Part shown: one piece after another, positions 48,997 through 58,819 of the stretch
Layout of the letters: each line of letters starts with the position of its first letter
Numbering within the stretch: the first letter of the stretch is position 1
From: Daphnia pulex
Taxonomy: Eukaryota; Arthropoda; Branchiopoda; Diplostraca; Daphniidae
Assembly (NCBI RefSeq): GCF_021134715.1
Contig: NC_060022.1
Span: 6,887,001 to 6,951,000, forward strand
Direction: 5' to 3'
Length of the DNA: 64,000 nt
Notes under the pieces: generated by a model
Database searches by the model: none
What the model was told of the DNA's origin: nothing
What the model saw: the letters and a program-made list of their open reading frames with translations, nothing else
Program-made: the position numbers and the translations under genes

Positions 48997-50372
48997 TTAC
49001 GGTTGAGAAATTCTCGGTAGCGAGCGACGGCTCTGACTTGCTCTGGGCAGCCACGGTGGCCGGCTGGGTGCGGGCCACCACAGTTTGCACAGATTGGGTC
49101 GTTGTCTGGTACTGGACACTCGGATGTGCGGTGGCTTCCTGAACATTTGCCGCATTTTGGGTGTTGGGCTCTGCAAATCATTTGGGTGTGGCCGTATCCC
49201 TGGCATTTAAAGCAGCGCCTTACCTCTCTGTTTAAATCGATGTCGACTATACGCAGGGCCTTGTCGAAAAAAGCAGCTCTTTTTTTGTCTAGAGCTGCTT
49301 TTTTGGCCCGCTCGGATTTCAAAAGAATTTTTACGTGTCCCAGGTTAGTCCCTTGCTTTCGAAATATGGTCTTAATGTCGTGAATCTGTCCGCGAAAAGT
49401 TTTGTTTCGGTGCTCTAGTTCCTGTCGCAGCGCATCTAAATCTGAGACCTCAGCAAACAAAATGACCACAGGGTGTAATGACTCTATCTTCCTAACGCCT
49501 TTGAACATGTCCTTAAACTTTGGGTTGTCTTGAAATAGCTTGGCTGCCCTGGCGGCATCGGCCGCATCATCAAACGTGATGAATTCTTGGTTGTCTCTGT
49601 GTCTTACGCGGTGGGGAATTAGGCCGGTGGTTTCTGAATTTAAAAGAGTTTCAAGGGCGGATACCGAGAGTGGTTGATTTGGCTTCCTTCCGTCGGCGTA
49701 ATCGGCAACCACAACGGAGGCCGTGCCCTCCCGAGCAACGTCTGCGTAAGAAGGCTTTGTTTGGGCAGAGAGAAAAGCTTCGAGAGCTCTGTCGGCCACA
49801 GTAACTTTTAAGCTGGTAATTTCGGCCTGGAGCTTTCCTAGATTGCAGTCTCGCTCAGTTTTGGTCTGAGACAACTCTGCTGTCAGCTGATCAATTTCTT
49901 CGATTAAAACTGATTCAGAGTTGTCGTATTCCTCTTCTGTGGCATCTGATATCTCGCACTGTTCACAGAGGAGAGTAATGCAAGAGTTTAGTTTCGTAAT
50001 GAGTTCAGGCTTACCCAAGGCCTCCAGGTTTAGATTTGATTGGTCGGCCAGGAAGGCATTGGCAGCTTGCCTTGCATTTTTCCCCTTTTTTGACAATTGC
50101 TGCTGTAAAGTGTCGGGGGAACGAGCGTTCATATTTCTTTTCTTCGAGTGGACGCTGGGCGACTGTGAGACAAAAGTATGAGATAAGTTCATAGTGGATG
50201 TGGAGTTACCAGGGTGGAGTCTGCACTGATTGCTGCAGTACGTGCGGTTTGAGTTGGTGTACTCCGTGTTACAGGTTTTGCATATTTTGACAGTTGTTAT
50301 TGTCCCGGGCGAGATTCCGATTGTCGACACCTGTGACGCCTGGGAGGCGCCACCGTCGTCGACTATGTCCAT
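48990..50372 (-). CDS. LINE ORF1: Gag-like nucleic-acid-binding protein
   Basis: 460 residues from an ATG. An N-terminal zinc-ribbon-like cluster (CKTCNTEYTNSNRTYCSNQC) is followed by a coiled-coil-prone Glu/Leu region. An RRM-like fold (FITFDDAADAARAAKLF; HPVVILFAEVSDLDALRQEL) precedes three C-terminal CCHC knuckles: CFKCQGYGHTQMIC, CGKCSGSHRTSEC and CANCGGPHPAGHRGC. This is the usual ORF1 layout of Jockey/I/R1-group elements. It packages the element RNA. The frame is intact. Confidence 0.92.
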   Translation of the reverse strand: MDIVDDGGASQASQVSTIGISPGTITTVKICKTCNTEYTNSNRTYCSNQCRLHPGNSTSTMNLSHTFVSQSPSVHSKKRNMNARSPDTLQQQLSKKGKNARQAANAFLADQSNLNLEALGKPELITKLNSCITLLCEQCEISDATEEEYDNSESVLIEEIDQLTAELSQTKTERDCNLGKLQAEITSLKVTVADRALEAFLSAQTKPSYADVAREGTASVVVADYADGRKPNQPLSVSALETLLNSETTGLIPHRVRHRDNQEFITFDDAADAARAAKLFQDNPKFKDMFKGVRKIESLHPVVILFAEVSDLDALRQELEHRNKTFRGQIHDIKTIFRKQGTNLGHVKILLKSERAKKAALDKKRAAFFDKALRIVDIDLNREVRRCFKCQGYGHTQMICRAQHPKCGKCSGSHRTSECPVPDNDPICANCGGPHPAGHRGCPEQVRAVARYREFLNRKW

Positions 50373-50591
50373 GACAGGCCTGTGGCCGGGAGTACAGGGA
50401 GCGTAATTTTATAATATCCAGGTGGGCTAGAGTAGGGCAGGTTGATACACAATTGACGACGATGTGATGATTGCTGATTTTGTGAAAGTTTGTTGATGAA
50501 CGGTATAGAACTATATGAGAAAAATCGAAAAAACTTGGGAGCCGGTTGACAGTCGTGACTAGTGCTTGACAGCAGACGACGTACGATGACC
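50373..50591 (-). promoter_or_regulatory. LINE 5' UTR with internal promoter region
   Basis: 219 bases between the target duplication and the ORF1 start. In this superfamily the internal promoter lies here. No specific motif was identified. Confidence 0.5.
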
Positions 50592-50750
50592 ATTCTAGAA
50601 TTAAATTTTTACACACCCGGGGTGTTACATAAGGGACTTGTTTGTTTGTTACGGTTTTTTCCTGTGTTTTATATTACATCACCCGCGCGCGCTATTTGTC
50701 CTTTTTTTTCCTTTTCTGGCTCGGCTCAAGCGCATTGAAAGCCTTTAATT

Positions 50751-51358
50751 CCCTGGTAGCACGCCTCTATCTATAGGATGTACGTCGCCCATCTTTTGCA
50801 GCCGAGTGAGATGTCTTAACCCGACGTCCATAGGATTGCCTATGTCTATACTAATGTCGCGCTGTAAGACATCCAAATGGGTACGGCTTACAGCTGTCTT
50901 CAAAAGACTTAAATTTAAGCAAAAAGAAAAAAAGAAACGTTTCTCGATGGGCGCGAAACCACGTTCTTTGGAGTGGTACTCCAGTGCTCTACCCACTTCA
51001 CCACTCTATATTACATTTTAACTGTGTTTTGTTCAACGGCTTTAAATTAATACTAGCAGTTAAAATTATGAAAATGTAAAGTCCTTGTCTTCCTCATCTA
51101 TCCTGTGGACAGATAATTTGGACATCTCATAGACGTCATGTTACGTCTGTCTGTTAAGCGTCTAATTTCTAGACACAAATGGATGTCCGTGTTCGTATAA
51201 GAAACGTAGATCTATAGGACATCTATACGAAGATAGCATAAGGCCGTAGTAAATTGAGTATCCATGTGATATCCAATTTAGGTTGCAGATAGATCAGATT
51301 TGATTTAGACATTAAGACATCTATATGATAGACGATGGATGTAAGTGTGCTACCAGGG
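50751..51358 (-). mobile_element. 608-bp TIR element, copy b (empty site known)
   Basis: Same length and ends as the copy at 30348 but inverted. TT is duplicated on both sides. The opposite arm at about 53640-53660 preserves the empty site (complement of GCCTTTAATTCTGGCC). This proves the boundaries and the 2-bp duplication. Confidence 0.95.
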
Positions 51359-51482
51359 TTCTGGCCAAGCGGATTATATTTTTATATAGACGCGGTTGTG
51401 TATTATTTACAACTCGCTGTGTATTTGATTTCTGGCGCTGCCCACGCGCATAATATGAGGAGGAATTAGGTGGCAGGTAAAG

Positions 51483-51967
51483 ACGACAGGAGAGATTCCA
51501 CATGAAATTTTGTCTTTGGTTTTATAAATATTAGAAAATCAAATCTGTTTTTCATTAAAATACATAAGCATCGACTTCCATCTGAACTCTGCTATTTAGT
51601 TTCGTATCTCCGTTCTTCTTCTTCTTCTTTTTCATCCGCTCCACAAGGAAACGGAATAGTTTTATCGAGAGCCATATAGACGTTATTATTATTAAGGAAA
51701 GTAAATGGAGCGCGTTGCCGAGCACCGGAAGCGAAAAAGAAGAGACCAAAAGGCGATCAAGTGAAAAGCACAGGGAATCCTGTCGTCCCTTGCATGTATA
51801 TGTCTGTACAGCTGTCTTGTTTCTCTCCAGTCGTTTTTCTTATTCCTTCGATTTTTCTGCCGTATTCTTTTATTCCTTTCGCTTTTTCCCGCTTTTTCCC
51901 TACATAGTCATCACAGTCGCGGTGTGATGACCGAGTAGCTGTTTCATTTCCCCAAGGTGGTGGATAA
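51483..51967. other. Spacer; part resembles 41375-41450
   Basis: 51541-51640 (TTTTTCATTAAAATACATAA, then CCGTTCTTCTTCTTC) is a diverged copy of about 41380-41447. No gene is seen. Confidence 0.4.
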
Positions 51968-52460
51968 TTGCGAGCCCGAAGGGCGAAGCTAATAATCGCA
52001 TACGCAGAAAAATAAAAACCATGTCACTTTGTCTGTCTGTCTGTCTGCCTGTCTGTCTGTGTGTATGTAACGCTCCATAGCTCGGGTGTTTCACGACAGA
52101 TTTTGGACTTTTTGGTCTTAAAATTTAGACAAAAAATATGCGATGCGACCAGAACAAAAATAATTTCATTTGCTTAATTAGTTCTCCCGTAATTAATGAA
52201 AAGTTGCTATAAACATTGCATAGCGACTAGTGACATCTGGCGGTTGAACTACAGCTTTTTCACTTTAGGTCGAAATAAATCACCACCAGATGTCCAAAGC
52301 ATCGCCGTTATGACGCAATAATTAATGTCCCAACCATGACGCAATAACCAGATTTCATTTATATTTTGCAGTTATTTGACTAAAAGATGGTTATTTTTAG
52401 ATTGAATTATTGAACTTTGTGTGTAAAAATTCGAAAATATGAGTTAAATAAAAAATGAGA
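51968..52460 (-). mobile_element. Helitron-like element, copy 6 (truncated)
   Basis: Begins TTGCGAGCCCGAAGG and has a (GTCT)n(GCCT) tetranucleotide tract at about 52030-52060. It is more diverged than the others. It lacks the TTTTCTATCT end and stops at about AAAATATGAGTTAAAT. Confidence 0.85.
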
Positions 52461-53177
52461 TAATATGAGTTAAAATAAAATCTCCTGTTCACGGCACCCC
52501 TTCACACTGCAACGCGACGCAAAGGGGTCGGCTTGACCCATACGTTTGGATCAGAATAAGGTCTATACAGCGCCCAACAGCCATCCCTTCCGCTCCATTC
52601 CGCACGTCGGCACTTGTTGTTTGGATATGTCAATGGATATTCAATTATCTCTTATCGCGTCCGGGTTTATTTCTCTCTTCGCAACTGTTTAGTCTAAATG
52701 GAAAACTTTAATCCCTTTCATTCGCTCCCCGATGCGTTTTCGTTGCCGTGCAAAATAACGGAGGGTGTAGTAATAAGCCTTGCAAGAGACCCGGCACATT
52801 CAACCGGCTCACGTGTTTCGCATCGTGATCTCAGCAGCAGCACCGGCGGGATGAAAACATTTCCAGGAAAGCAATAGGTGATATACGTGCATAGCTCGGC
52901 TCAGTGTGCAGCAGGTATTACTATATACCAAACGGATAAGTTTCGCAATATCGTTCCCATTTCTCTATCGCTCTTCTGCGGTAGGAAATAAACAATGGAC
53001 CACCCGGGTTGTACGGAGAAATATGAAATCACTTTTCCTTTTGTATAATAGATCTGATGCCGATAGCTGGTCTGATGAGATCCGATGGTCTCCTCGGTGC
53101 AACCGACTGCAGCTGCAGCCCATCAATTGCTGAAGAAAGTGGAGGTTGAAGAGTAGTATGCTGCCCTTCGCTACATA
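52461..53177. other. Spacer, no gene recognised
   Basis: Mixed-composition DNA. The open frames (52906-53133 and minus-strand ones) show no motif. Confidence 0.35.
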
Positions 53178-53422
53178 CACATGGAGAGGTGGTTCCCAAT
53201 GAGCAATGACAGTGTTCAATTTCCCATAAGGGGATTCGACGGGAAGCTACTTTTTTACTAACGACTTTTGCATGGAGGCATAGGGAGGTCTCTCCGACGG
53301 TGGCGCCATCTAGGCTCTCGCGGCATATGGACATACCGACAGACCTTTTTGTAAAAAAAGCGGACAACCCCTTAGGGGAAATTTAACATGGAGACTGGAA
53401 ACCATCTCTCCATGCCCATGAT
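53178..53422. mobile_element. MITE with CATGGAGAG TIRs, copy 1
   Basis: Ends CATGGAGAGGTGGTTCC and GGAAACCATCTCTCCATG form an imperfect inverted repeat about 240 bases apart. The interior is more than 90% identical by eye to 62896-63142. The target duplication is unclear here. Confidence 0.8.
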
Positions 53423-54169
53423 ACAAGCGCCAAAGAAATATATATCCGTCCGCATTCTCTATTGGCAACTCCGCAGCGACTGCTGCACTGTTGGCTGGGA
53501 TATCGTCCTGTTCACTTTACCTGCCACCTAATTCCTCATCATATTTGGCGTGGGCAGCGCCGGGTAGTACCAGAAATCAAATACACAGCGAGTTGTAAAT
53601 AATACACAACCGCGTCTATATAAAAATATAATCCGCTTGGCCAGAATTAAAGGCTTTCAATGCGCTTGAGCCGAGCCAGAAAAGGAAAAAAAAGGACAAA
53701 TAGCGCGCGCGGGTGATGTAATATAAAACACAGGAAAAAACCGTAACAAACAAACAAGTCCCTTATGTAACACCCCGGGTGTGTAAAAATTTAATTATAG
53801 AATAGAAATAAAAGGGGAAGAAAATGCAAGAGGTGTTCGCTAGTATCGCCTACGTAGACGATAATGGGATTCCGAAGAATCTCCCAATCAAAGTTAGCAA
53901 TCATCAACATCCGATTCAACTCGGCTGGAACTACGTTCCGGCCATCCTAACGCTGCCAGTATGACCAAGGATTACCATGGATTCCATTGATCAACTAGGA
54001 GACTATCACATATGATGCAATATACCGCGGATACCGGACATTGTATGTATGTTTTGAGCCATGATTCGTATGCAATAGTTCCACAGATACTAGAGCACCC
54101 TCGTTCGCTTCCGAAGAAGCCAACGACCATCCATTCCATTGACGAGCTACACTTCTGCATTTTACACTC

Positions 54170-54245
54170 ACCAGGAGGTTCGAACTCGGATCCCGAGGTG
54201 CCCCCCGAGCACCCTGCGACGCCTTATCCAACTCACCTACTGGCT
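54170..54245 (-). repeat. tRNA-like module in arm III
   Basis: Inverted copy of the module at 37580, with the same boxes. Confidence 0.55.
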
Positions 54246-54700
54246 TCCACACAATTAATGTTAATCGTTACCATTTATATACTTATTACTCGTACATATA
54301 TGACTGAATTACGCCAATGTTATTTTTATTTTCGGAAAGGTTATTAATTTTGAATATTGTTCTTTATTGTTTAACTTTTAAACTTATTTTTAAAGTTAAA
54401 TAAACCTTATTTTTGGGCACACCGTATGCAGTCCAATCAAATAAGCTGCTGCGATTGCATCAGCATGTGAGCCAATGGTCTACTTCGGTACTTTCTGCTG
54501 TGTGTCAGTCAGAAAAACTGACTATAACATTTAGAAATAAACTCAAATTATGTTAAAAATAATTGAACAACTTGCGAAAAATACTAACATTTACGAAAAT
54601 AAAACTAACATGAGTGTTATTCGATTACAAATGAAGTTATATCAAAATGTATGGGGGCGAATTACGAGTGCGAACGTCCATGCCCTCACTTAAGAAGTTA

Positions 54701-55285
54701 TTGCGAGCCCGAAGGGCGAAGCTAATAATCGCATACGCAGAAAAAAAAAAGCCATGTCGCTTTGTCTGTATGTATGTATGTATGTAACGCTCCATAGCTC
54801 GGGCGTTTTACGACACATTTCAGACTTTTTGGTCTTAAAAACTAGACAAAAAATATGCGGTGAGACCAGTACAAAAATAATTTTATTTACTTAATTAGTT
54901 CTCCTGTAATTAATGAAAAACTGCTAAAATAATTGCTTAACGACTAGTGACATCTGGCGGTTGCGACTACAACTTTTTCACTTTAGATCAAAATAAATCA
55001 CCACCAGATGTCCATAGCATCGCCGTGATGACGCAATAATTGATGACCCAACCTAGACGCAACAACCAGATATGCATTTATGTTTTGTAGTTATTTGACT
55101 AAAAGATGGTTATTTATAAATTCAATTATTGAACTTTATGTGTAAAAATTGGAAAATAAGAGTTAAGCAAAATAACTTGCAAGGATATTGAACTGTGACA
55201 GAAAAATCCCGTTTTAAGACCAAAAAGTCTGTGAAGAAAAGTGTGAATTGTGAATAAGTCCGACTTAATCATAGGCCTTGAATTT
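54701..55285 (-). mobile_element. Helitron-like element, copy 7 (truncated)
   Basis: Starts TTGCGAGCC directly after TTAAGAAGTTA, the same junction as copy 4 read in reverse. It is therefore probably the same insertion event carried by duplication. It ends at about AGTCCGACTTAATC, short of the other terminus. Confidence 0.85.
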
Positions 55286-55317
55286 AAATAAATAAAGAAT
55301 TATTAGTTCTTGAATAA

Positions 55318-55866
55318 TTGCGAGCCCGAAGGGCGAAGCTAATAATCGCATACGCAGAAAAAAAAAGCCATGTCACTTTGTCTGTATGTATGTATGTATG
55401 TAACGCTTCATAGCTCGGGCGTTTTACGACACATTTCAGACTTTTTGGTCTTAAAAACTAGACAAAAAATATGCGGTGAGACCAGTACAAAAATAATTTT
55501 ATTTACTTAATTAGTTCTCCTGTAATTAATGAAAAACTGCTAAAATAATTGCTTAACGACTAGTGACATCTGGCGGTTGCGACTACAACTTTTTCACTTT
55601 AGATCAAAATAAATCACCACCAGATGTCCATAGCATCGCCTTGATGACGCAATAATTGATGACCCAACCTAGACGCAACAACCAGATATGCATTTATGTT
55701 TTGTAGTTATTTGACTAAAAGATGGTTATTTTTAAATTCAATTATTGAACTTTATGTGTAAAAATTGGAAAATATGAGTTGATCAAACCAAACGTAAATA
55801 ACTTGCAAGGATATGCTTTTTTTCTTCTGCGTATGCGGTGATTAGCTTCGCCCTTCGGGCTCGCAA
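55318..55866. mobile_element. Helitron-like element, copy 8, with the same terminus at both ends
   Basis: Begins TTGCGAGCCCGAAGGGCGAA and ends with the inverted form GCCCTTCGGGCTCGCAA. The AGATAG end is replaced, after GCAAGGATATG, by a second copy of the hairpin terminus. The result is a head-to-head chimera that looks like a TIR element. Confidence 0.85.
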
Positions 55867-56630
55867 TAAACGGTCTGAAAATTTTCTAAGTCCGATTGCA
55901 CATTGCTTGTGTACTTATAAAGCTATAAAATCGTAAAAAAAGAGTAAAAAACAGCAATTAAGTATTATTTTTCAAGCTTTAATTATTTTAAAATTAATAG
56001 AAAAAAACATGAAAAAATAAGTCACGAATATGGGAATCGAACCTTAATCCTTTAGAGTCGCAGACCGGGACTCTAGCCACTGTGGCAACCAGATTATATC
56101 ATATGTCGTAAATTTCAAAAACATATACTATTTTTCAGACGAATTTACAAAAGAAATTAGTACCTTGGTTCATAGAGGGCACCAAAGAAGTGCGACCAGC
56201 CCTGCAATTGGCTGTTAAGAATTTCGACTTTTCCACTAAGCTCCGCCTCTTGTCCGGAAACTGGCTTCATTCGAGATAGCCGATTCCAACAAAAGTTCCC
56301 CCACCATACTAATACACCATGGCCGTGGGGACAATCTGTTTCCTTAAAATTGGAAGCTTAAATTTTAAAAAAATACTTATTTAAATATTAAAGAAAATGC
56401 TTAATTACATTCAATTCTCTTATCTTTCTATTAACTTAATGTGTTTAAGTCTTAAATTTAAAAATGAAATTTTCAATGTTGAACGCTAAACGGCTAAAGT
56501 AGAAGTCTATCGCTGAAATTTGAAGTCTCAAGTATGTGAATTCGGTGTCTACTAGCGCCACCTATCAGTGAAAATACATACTCAAAAGGGCAATAGCTGT
56601 ATTTAGGTATTGTTCACTATTTCGTTATCT
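55867..56630. other. Spacer with a tRNA-like relic
   Basis: No gene recognised apart from the tRNA-like stretch at 56028-56096. Confidence 0.4.
56028..56096 (-). repeat. tRNA-like sequence (relic or SINE head)
   Basis: On the minus strand GTTGCCACAGTGGCTAGAG (A-box region) is followed by CGGTCTGCGACTCTAAAGG and a perfect B box GGTTCGATTCC. The acceptor stem is poorly paired, so a functional tRNA is unlikely. Confidence 0.5.
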
Positions 56631-56803
56631 ACAAATGAAGTTATATCAAAATGTATGGGGGCGAATTACGAGTGCGAACGTCCATGCCCTCACTTAAGAA
56701 GTTATATAATAGGGGAGTACAACATATTGATCATGTGATGCTTTAAATTATATGATTTCTGTTATCTAAGAATTAATATAAACCTCGTTATAAACCTCGC
56801 ATC

Positions 56804-57852
56804 ATGGGTAATTATAAAAAAGCAAGAAAACACCTCAAGCCACTTACCATAACGCAAAGGCTCAAATTGATTCGAAAAGTGTCGCAAGTGTCGCTTCACT
56901 TGGGACCCGCCTTATGGAACTTTGTAACCAAAAAATTACTGAATGACCCCAAGTCAATAGTCGTTGATTCCTATGAATTCATCAAAACTCTCATCGATCG
57001 TAGAACGGCCGATTCGACGTTTTTTACAAAGAATGAACCGTCGGATTTGACACACTTGGAGATGTCTCAAAAGGGAAGAGTAGCTGTGGCTCATGGGTAT
57101 TTTGATGAAGTTGCTTTAAACTGGGCGTCCTATTTATTATCGTGGATCGAACTTTTAAAAATGATTGATGCGCACGCCACAGCTGCAACCGTCCAGCAAA
57201 TCTACGACCAGCTCATCTCTGGCTCCAAGACACCAATGGATATCGTTCTTGAATCTTTCACTAAACCAGACTTCGTGCATCAAGGACTTAAAAAACAAAG
57301 CGATCTAACCAGGGCACAGTATTTAAAAGCCATCAGGATAAAGCTGGCACTCTACAAGTGTATGGTCAAAAACCTAGGACCAGCTCTGCGGTCTGTAGAC
57401 GAAAAGGCGCAATCAGAACGAACTCAGAAATCGATTGCCAAAACTTGTTTTTTGACTTACTCGAAGAATGGTTGCTACAACCGCAACACCCAGACATGGC
57501 AACAAATGTGCAGATCATCGAAACAGCCAAGGACGGGCGCAACATTGTTTGCCATGCAAACTTGCCGCTGATATTGAGCGATTGGGAAACCACGCTTCTT
57601 TCTTGGGAAAAGGTTTGCTACTTGATCTCTAGTGTTGATACAGCAAAAACAATTCGTGATTTTTATATCAATCTAAAATCTAGAATTGACCTTCCTTTAC
57701 CAGGAACCATCTGGCGTTCTACTGCCCAGTCGAAATACTTTACAAACTTGGTAAGGAGGCAAGTTGTGGTAAATCCAACGTGGCGTCGTCCGAATTTCAA
57801 GATCACCCTAACGAAAAAACCACTTGAACATCAATACTTTTCATATAATTAA
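56804..57852 (+). pseudogene. HEPN-like tandem-repeat protein, copy 2 (deletion and frameshift)
   Basis: It begins with an intact ATG (MGNYKKARKHLKPLTITQRL). A stretch of about 33 codons is missing after KLIRK. A seven-base deletion near 57397, just after the second LGPALRS, shifts the frame, and the remainder (57400-57852) is open in the new frame. Both R-x4-H motifs (GRVAVAH and GRNIVCH) are preserved at sequence level. The two window copies carry different lesions, so their common ancestor was presumably intact. Confidence 0.6.
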
Positions 57853-57954
57853 TTTCATAACATCGAATAAACTTTCTGATAAAATAATATCCTGTGTGTA
57901 ATAGCTATCTTTATTATTTATTCTTATTTAATCGTAATTAATATTAAATTCCTT

Positions 57955-58819
57955 CGGGGGTTGGCAACTCAAAATTTGGGTGTACGAGGATTCAGAATCT
58001 CAGAGATTCCGAGAGATTCTAGAGATTCTGAGAGATTCTACGAGATTTCTGCGAGATTCTGAATCCAGTTTTCCCCAAAATTCCGCTAGGGGCGCCACTA
58101 GTCCTTTGCCCAGTGTCTGTACAGAAGTATGCACTATGTTACGTAGTGGGCGTAGCTCCGTTTTGGCATGCTCTATACAGCTTATAGACATGTAGATCGT
58201 ATTATCTTTAAGATAATTAATGATAGGAAAAGGTGCTAAATAGGTTTTGTAGTTTCAAGTAAGATGAAGTAATCTGATAGTTAGAAATTTGATAGGTTTG
58301 AATTAAAAGTCCAGATTATTAATTTTGAAATAAAATATACGGGGAAAATTAACTTTAATTGCTGGGAATTAATGGCATATTATCAATAAAGTTTTTTTAA
58401 CCATAAATTTTTCCCACCCCATCCTCCATTCATAAGCAGATGAAAAAATTTGTACGCCACCCAGCGGTGGGAAAAAGGAGGGAAAATTAAAGAAGATTTA
58501 GCGCAACCCATATTTTTACATTTTGCAGTATTTCTAGTGCATTTTTTTACAATTGGAGCTTTTCAAAGACCAAATTCACAAAATATCTGGAATTTTAGAC
58601 GGTTTTGGGGTAGTTTAAAGTTAAAAAAGGGGGTAAATTTAGTGAGATTCTGGAGATTCTACGAGATTCTATGGGATTCTACGGGATTCTGTGAGATTCT
58701 GAAGATTCTACGAGATTCTGAAGATTCTATGAGATTCTGAAGATTCTGGAAAGATTCTTAAGATTCTGACAAGATTCTGGCTAGGGTGTACGAGGATTCT
58801 GGGGAGTTGCCAACCCCCG
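57955..58819. mobile_element. hAT-type non-autonomous element
   Basis: Ends CGGGGGTTGGCAACTC and GAGTTGCCAACCCCCG with an 8-bp duplication AATTCCTT (57947-57954 and 58820-58827). The opposite arm near 41815 has the single uninterrupted target. The end sequence resembles the CAGGGGTYGGCAAC termini of hAT elements. Subterminal arrays of AGATTCT-type units lie at both ends (57985-58065 and 58640-58780). GGTGTACGAGGATTC is repeated in direct orientation at 57979 and 58785. Confidence 0.92.

Larger units (their letters stand above)
44561..50591 (-). mobile_element. Full-length non-LTR retrotransposon (I/Jockey/R1-like superfamily)
   Basis: On the minus strand the element runs from 50591 to a 24-base poly(A) (T run at 44561-44584). 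ATTCTA is duplicated at 44555-44560 and 50592-50597, and segment I shows the empty site at 38022. It has a short 5' UTR, ORF1, ORF2 overlapping by seven bases and a 3' UTR of about 670 bases. The 3' UTR holds two copies of a roughly 150-bp GC-rich repeat (44820-45108). Only one frameshift, near 46715, disrupts it. Confidence 0.95.
39150..51482. repeat. Inverted segmental duplication, arm II
   Basis: This arm, minus its transposon insertions, matches 53517-60201 in inverted order. Shared parts are 39150-39232 with 60120-60201, 40513-41849 with 58820-60119, the HEPN-like gene (42522-43740 with 56785-57954), and the flanking U segment. 50598-51480 without the 608-bp element matches 53517-53790. 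Divergence between arms is low, and most differences are whole-element insertions or small deletions. Confidence 0.85.

Noticed and set aside
39199..51486. TTTACCTGCC/GGCAGGTAAA as terminal repeats of one giant element spanning arm II
   Set aside because: The 10-base inverted match is short, and homology between arms continues about 50 bases beyond it on the left side, so it does not mark the boundary.
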